DNA of 64,000 nt from Emiliania huxleyi CCMP1516 (taxonomy: Eukaryota > Haptophyta > Isochrysidales > Noelaerhabdaceae). The stretch is taken from NCBI RefSeq assembly GCF_000372725.1, contig NW_005200351.1:147812-211811 (forward strand). Reading direction: 5' to 3'. Shown here one piece after another: positions 60,242 to 64,000 of the stretch; position 1 is the first letter of the stretch, and the number at the start of each line of letters is the position of its first letter. The notes beneath the pieces were generated by a model. It searched no databases. It saw only the letters and a list, made by a program, of their open reading frames with translations, and was not told the origin of the DNA. The translations under genes and the position numbers were made by a program.

Positions 60242-62441
60242 CTAGGCGCGACTTCTCAGCGCCTCCTCGAGCGACGCGCTCGGCCGGCGGCTCGCCTTGG
60301 ACGGGGTCGCCCACGCGCGGGTGGCGAGGCGGCGCAGGTAGATGATCTCGTCGCCGCGCGGGCCGTTGCCGATCGAGAGGATCACCGTCTTGGTGAAGTG
60401 CTCGATGATGTCGAGCAGCTTGCACACATTCTCGGGAAGCGCCACCGGGTGCTGCTGCGCGAGCCACCACTCGGAGCGCGCGAAGATCGGCGTCTCGCGC
60501 CAGCCGTCGACCTTCTTGAGGACCGGCTGGCAGTGCGCGAGCACCTGCTGCGTCGGCAGCTGCTCGCCCGCGCGGATGATGTCGCCGTTGCGGAAGAGGC
60601 GCCTATCAATCATTAATTATTAATGATTAGTTATTAATTAATAATGTACAGGATGTCGCCGCTCCGGAAGAGGCGCCCGTTCGAGGAGAGGGGCGTTCCC
60701 TCGGGGTGGACGTACACGTACGCGACGCAGACGGCGTACGTGTCGTAGTCGTCCGCGCGGTCAAAGGCGGAGATGGAGCAGTACGGCCCCTGCGCCTGCA
60801 TGAGCTCCGCGTGCGCGACGCAGTCGAAGAAGCCGACCACGCGAGGCCGGCCCGACGTGACGCCAAACTCGCGGTGCGACGGGTGCACGCACGAGGCGGC
60901 GGCCATGGCGACACCCAAGTCGTACGTGCCAGTGTGGTTGGTGAAAGCGCCGGGCCGCAGCAGGCCGTTCGCGCCGATGGAGCCAAAGTACTGCACGCAC
61001 ACGTCGCGCCAGTCGATCTGCATCGCCTCAAAGTCCTCCTTTGTCGAGTCGGTGGCCGCAAAGTAGTGCTGCGGCACGAGCGCGCACGGGTTCGCGCCGG
61101 AGCCGACTCGCGACGAGCCTGCGGCGGCGTGCGGGAAAAGGGAGGGGGGGGGGGGGGGCGGTGAGGACGGCTGCGGCGTCCCGGGGCCCGCGACGTCTCT
61201 GTGGGAACGCCGTGCAGAGGGGGTGCGTGTTGCTTCCGCATGCGGCGAGAGCGTCTCGGAAGAGCCTCGGAAGAGCGTCTCGGAAGAGCGTCTCGGAAGC
61301 GCCTCGGAAGAAGTGTCGCGGAAGCGTCTCGCGGCTTCCGCATCTAAAGTGCGGGCCAGGCGTCTTGTGGATGTTGATGGCGAGAGGGCTGAGCGACGGC
61401 GACCCGATGTTGACGCGCGCCGCGCAGAGCATGCCCGCGGCGTCCGTGTTAGCCGACGTGCCTGCGTTGTAAACACGCCAACCTCAGGGCGGGAAGACGG
61501 TATTGCGCAGCGTATTGAGAGCACCGCGTGAAGACGAGGGGTGCGAATGCAGGGAAATGCAGCGGAATACGGTCGAAGACAGCGGAGTACGCGCCCTCTC
61601 GAGCGCTGGTTGGGGTACATGAATCCGTGTTCCGCTGCTAGGCTGGCGTGCCCGAGTCCCAAAACTTCTCCGCCGCGTTGGAGAGGAAGTATGACTGCGG
61701 ACCCTCGAGCAGCACCTTGCCTGTTCACAGCAACGAGGTGTGAAGAGACGCCGTTCACAGTGGACCCTCGAGCAGTGCCTTGCCTGTTCACAGCAACGAG
61801 GTGTGAAGAGACGCCGTTCACAGCGGACCCTCGAGCAGCGCCTTGCCTGTTCACAGCAACGAGGTGTGAAGAGACGCCGTTCACAGCGGACCCTCGAGCA
61901 GCGCCTTGCCTCCGCTCGAGAGCGTCTGCCGCAGCAGGAAGGAGACGTCGGCGCAGGGCGGGAAGTCTGCGTTGTGGACGACCTGTTCACAGCAACGAGG
62001 TGTGAAGAGACGCCGTTCACAGCAGGGCGGGAAGTCTGCGTTGTGGACGACCTGTTCACAGCAACGAGGTGTGAAGAGACGCCGTTCACAGCAGGGCGGG
62101 AAGTCTGCGTTGTGGACGACGTAGCGGTCGAAGAGGTCGAGCACGTACTGCGCCTGCGGTGTGTGCGGCGCCAGCGTGAGGGTGAGGCGGTCTCTCGGCT
62201 GTCTCTCGGCTGTCTCTCGGCTGTCTCTCGGCTGCCTCTCTGCTGCCTCTCTGCTGTCTCTCGGCTGTCTTGGGTCTCCAGCTCCGCCTTGTCGCGCGCC
62301 GCGATGAAGCCGAGCACATGCGGCTGGATCTTCGAGTTCGCCTTTGCCTTCTCGTGCAGCTCCTCCTCGGTGATGCTCTTCGACGAAAGCGCGCCCCAGT
62401 ACTCGCCCATGTCGCGCTCGAGCCTGCGCCGGTTGAGATCC
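60242..62441 (-). CDS. ADSS: Adenyl succinate synthetase-like, 7 visible exons, 5' end unresolved
   Basis: Exons on the minus strand: 62441-62288, 62153-62121, 61982-61910, 61720-61652, 61461-61357, 61118-60677, 60602-60242. Phases agree at every junction (1237 nt, about 411 residues). Landmarks of adenylosuccinate synthetase (IMP + Asp + GTP, purine synthesis): ALLEGPQ-type strand (here VLLEGPQSY), SANTDAAG, then KTPGSSRVGSGANP, then FGVTSGRPRVVGFFDCVA, then VCVAYVYV and C-terminal VDGWRE with LPENV and ILSIGNGPRGDEIIYLRR. The GTP P-loop exon must lie beyond 62441, where minisatellites intervene; a partial exon may lie near 63505. Most introns use GC donors. The sequence is a divergent member. 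Confidence 0.7.
60603..60676 (-). repeat. 74-bp intron: exon-segment duplication with AT-rich filler
   Basis: A 24-25 nt segment encoding RLFRNGDI occurs in both intron start and next exon (few mismatches), separated by 49 nt of nearly pure A/T ending GATTGATAG. GC donor at 60676, AG at 60603. Confidence 0.8.
61119..61356 (-). repeat. Intron with degenerate GGAAGCG tandem repeats
   Basis: 238-bp GC-AG intron. It holds about ten variants of CTTCCGAGACGC on the minus strand (61255-61345) and a CCCCTCCC pyrimidine tract before the acceptor. The CTTCCGAG motif is shared with the filler at 29797-29834. Confidence 0.75.
61462..61651 (-). mobile_element. Introner-like intron of the adenylosuccinate synthetase gene
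   Basis: 190-bp GC-AG intron. Its start GCACGCCAGC and the downstream exon start GCACGTCGGC are an imperfect 10-bp target duplication. The core reads CTAGCAGCGGAACACGG, then CAGCGCTCGAGAGGGCGCG, then CACGCGGTGCTC, in the sense orientation. Confidence 0.85.
61721..61909 (-). repeat. 189-bp intron: three copies of a 63-bp duplication-filler unit
   Basis: The unit is a 24-nt exon segment (GCAAGGCGCTGCTCGAGG and six more) followed by a 39-nt filler (TGTGAACGGCG...TGCTGTGAACAG). It is repeated three times exactly or nearly so, and the fourth copy of the segment is the exon. Length 189 = 3 x 63. Confidence 0.9.
61983..62120 (-). repeat. 138-bp intron: two copies of a 69-bp duplication-filler unit
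   Basis: The unit is a 30-nt exon segment (GTCGTCCACAACGCAGAC and twelve more) followed by the same 39-nt filler as in the next intron. It is repeated twice, then the exon copy. GT donor, CAG acceptor. Confidence 0.9.
62154..62287 (-). repeat. 134-bp intron with CTCTCGGCTGT repeats
   Basis: About seven tandem 10-12 bp units (TCTCGGCTGTC on the plus strand, 62190-62270). The GC donor follows AAG and the acceptor is CCGCAG. Confidence 0.8.
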
Positions 62442-62469
62442 CTGCAAATTATGACCCGCCGCACTGCCC

Positions 62470-62995
62470 CGGCCGCACAACGCCGCACGACTGCCCTGCC
62501 CCGATCCCCTACCTGCCCCGGGTGTGAAACCCGCACTGCCCTGCCCTGCCCTGCCCTGCCCTGCCCGATCCCCTACCTGCCCCGGGTGTGAAACCCGCAC
62601 TGCCCTGCCCTGCCCTGCCCTGTCCTGCCCCGATCCCCTACCTGCCCCGGGTGTGAAACCCACACTGCCCTGCCCTGCCCTGTCCCGATCCCCTACCTGC
62701 CCCGGGTGTGAAACCCACACTGCCCTGCCCTGCCCTGCCCTGCCCTGCCCGATCCCCTACCTGCCCCGGGTGTGAAACCCGCACTGCCCTGCCCTGCCCT
62801 GCCCTGCCCTGCCCGATCCCCTACCTGCCCCGGGTGTGAAACCCACACTGCCCTGCCCTGCCCTGCCCTGCCCTGCCCCGATCCCCTACCTGCCCCGCAT
62901 ATAAACCCACACTGCCCTGCCCTGCCCTGCCCGATCCCCTACCTGCCCCGGGTGTGAAACCCGCACTGCCCTGCCCTGCCCTGCCCGCCCTGCCC
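62470..62995. repeat. Compound minisatellite with (CCCTG)n
   Basis: About eight units of 55-65 bp, each GATCCCCTACCTGCCCCGGG then TGTGAAACCC(A/G)CACTG and a variable number of CCCTG pentamers. It occupies an intron of, or the DNA upstream of, the adenylosuccinate synthetase gene. Confidence 0.95.
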
Positions 62996-63299
62996 TGCCG
63001 TGAATACCCGGGGTCCCGCACCCCCCACAGGTTTGGAACCCACAGAGTCCGGCCGAGAGATAGCCGAGAGCTGGAGCCAGTACCAGAGGCCGCGAGAGGT
63101 GGCGGAGAGGTGGCGGAGAGTAAGCCGAGGTACAGCCGAGATCTGGCGGAGAGATGGGCGGGTCGCACCGCGCGCGCGAGCCCTGCTGCCCCTCGCGGCC
63201 GTTGAACAGGTGGTCGAGCCTGCGTGTCCCATACCTCCAGAGTCTCGAACCCAGTGTGGGTTCAGTCCCGAGGGTGGTGTGGTCGCAGAGATGGGAGAG

Positions 63300-63500
63300 C
63301 TGACCGAGCCTACCGTGCTGAAGACGCCGACATGGAGGGCGGGAGTGTGCGGTCTCGTGCAGCGCATTCCGAGCACCGCGTGTGATACGAGGGGTACGAG
63401 TACGGTGAGTACAGCGAAAGACGGGCGAGTACAGCGGAGTACGTGTCCTCTCGAGCGCTGGTCGGAGTCCAAGACTCCGTGTCCAGCTTCTAGAGTGGTC
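63300..63500 (-). mobile_element. Introner-like element upstream of the adenylosuccinate synthetase exons
   Basis: In the minus sense: CTCTAGAAGCTGGACACGG, then CAGCGCTCGAGAGGACACG, then ACACGCGGTGCTCGG, ending GGCGTCTTCAGCACGGTAG. It is flanked by GCTCGACCA and GCTCGGTCA, an imperfect target duplication. The orientation agrees with a gene on the minus strand, supporting an exon near 63510-63530. Confidence 0.75.
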
Positions 63501-63532
63501 GAGCCGCAAGCCGCGCCGCGATGCCTTCGACG

Positions 63533-64000
63533 CGTGCACCGGGCCCATGCCCTGGGCAGGTGGGTTCGGGTACCGTGGGGGTAGGGGATGCGTGCACCGG
63601 GCCCATGCCCTGGGCAGGTGGGTTCGGGTACCGTGGGGGTAGGGGATGCGTGCACCGGGCCCATGCCCTGGGCAGGTGGGTTCGGGTACCGTGGGGGTAG
63701 GGGATGCGTGCACCGGGCCCATGCCCTGGGCAGGTGGGTTCGGGTACCGTGGGGGTAGGGGATGCGTGCACCGGGCCCATGCCCTGGGCAGGTGGGTTCG
63801 GGTACCGTGGGGGTAGGGGATGCGTGCACCGGGCCCATGCCCTGGGCAGGTGGGTTCGGGTACCGTGGGGGTAGGGGATGCGTGCACCGGGCCCATGCCC
63901 TGGGCAGGTGGGTTCGGGTACCGTGGGGGTAGGGGATGCGTGCACCGGGCCCATGCCCTGGGCAGGTGGGTTCGGGTACCGTGGGGGTAGGGGATGCGTG
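63533..64000. repeat. 58-bp minisatellite running off the window
   Basis: About eight near-perfect copies of a 58-bp unit (GCGTGCACCGGGCCCATGCC, then GGGCAGGTGGGTTCGGG, then GTGGGGGTAGGGGAT). The unit length is not a multiple of three, so the long open frames over it are not coding evidence. Confidence 0.95.

Noticed and set aside
61727-62115. Repeated 63- and 69-bp units considered as a CRISPR or satellite array
   Set aside because: The variable part equals the adjoining exon and phases match an intron, so a duplication-filler intron explains it better.
62520-63954. Open frames with PALPCPALPC or PVHASPTPTVPEP repeats
   Set aside because: Minisatellites; the 58-bp unit rotates through all three frames, so openness is not coding evidence.

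Overview
The window is eukaryotic nuclear DNA, very GC-rich, from what is most likely a marine microalga. The reasons are small spliceosomal introns (about 60-170 bp, many with GC-AG ends), a 7-exon SAR1 gene, expanded ankyrin, RCC1, MORN-like and BspA/DUF285 repeat families, pro-rich extracellular linkers, and abundant micro- and minisatellites. A haptophyte (Emiliania/Gephyrocapsa-like) fits best by impression. A pelagophyte such as Aureococcus cannot be excluded, and nothing here identifies the species. Genes are mostly monocistronic and often divergent. There are no operons, no CRISPR, and no rRNA or tRNA gene that I could recognise. One 100-N assembly gap lies at 17343-17442.

Layout: 1-4.4 kb, a divergent pair (PDZ membrane protein / heptatricopeptide-type RNA-binding repeat protein). 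4.8-7.6 kb, SAR1 and a large inverted duplication of its 5' end carrying a small retroposon-like insertion. 9.1-17 kb, a DUF285 surface protein built from tandem exon-intron units, a 1143-residue Sel1/ankyrin/F-box/LRR protein and an F-box/MORN-like protein. 17-25.5 kb, the gap, decayed fragments, a VWD-like fragment, a membrane SDR, and an RCC1/F-box gene enclosed by a 283-bp direct repeat. 26.5-37.3 kb, a many-exon SAM/SGNH-hydrolase gene, a broken TupA-like ATP-grasp gene, an ankyrin/U-box E3 ligase, and broken ADP-ribosyltransferase and armadillo-repeat genes. 37.7-48.2 kb, an amino-acid transporter, an orphan ammonium-transporter exon, WDR61/SKI8, a CS-domain (NudC/p23-like) protein and a long coiled-coil gene. 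48-60 kb, repeat-rich ground with a second RCC1/F-box gene, a RING-CH membrane protein and an ACT-domain gene. 60.2-64 kb, an adenylosuccinate-synthetase-like gene whose introns are full of repeats.

The genes serve unrelated housekeeping and accessory roles (vesicle budding, RNA quality control, purine synthesis, ubiquitin ligation, nutrient transport). What ties the window together is intron birth. I see two distinct kinds of young-looking intron. (1) About 150-bp introner-like elements with 8-10 bp target duplications, always in the same orientation as the host gene, whose insertion yields GC-AG introns. (2) Very small introns of 63-74 bp made of a 24-36 bp copy of the adjoining exon plus a 38-50 nt filler that ends in AG. 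In the adenylosuccinate synthetase gene the same 39-nt filler occurs in two different introns, iterated twice in one and three times in the other. All exon junctions were placed by eye from reading frame, family consensus and splice dinucleotides; no transcript data were available.
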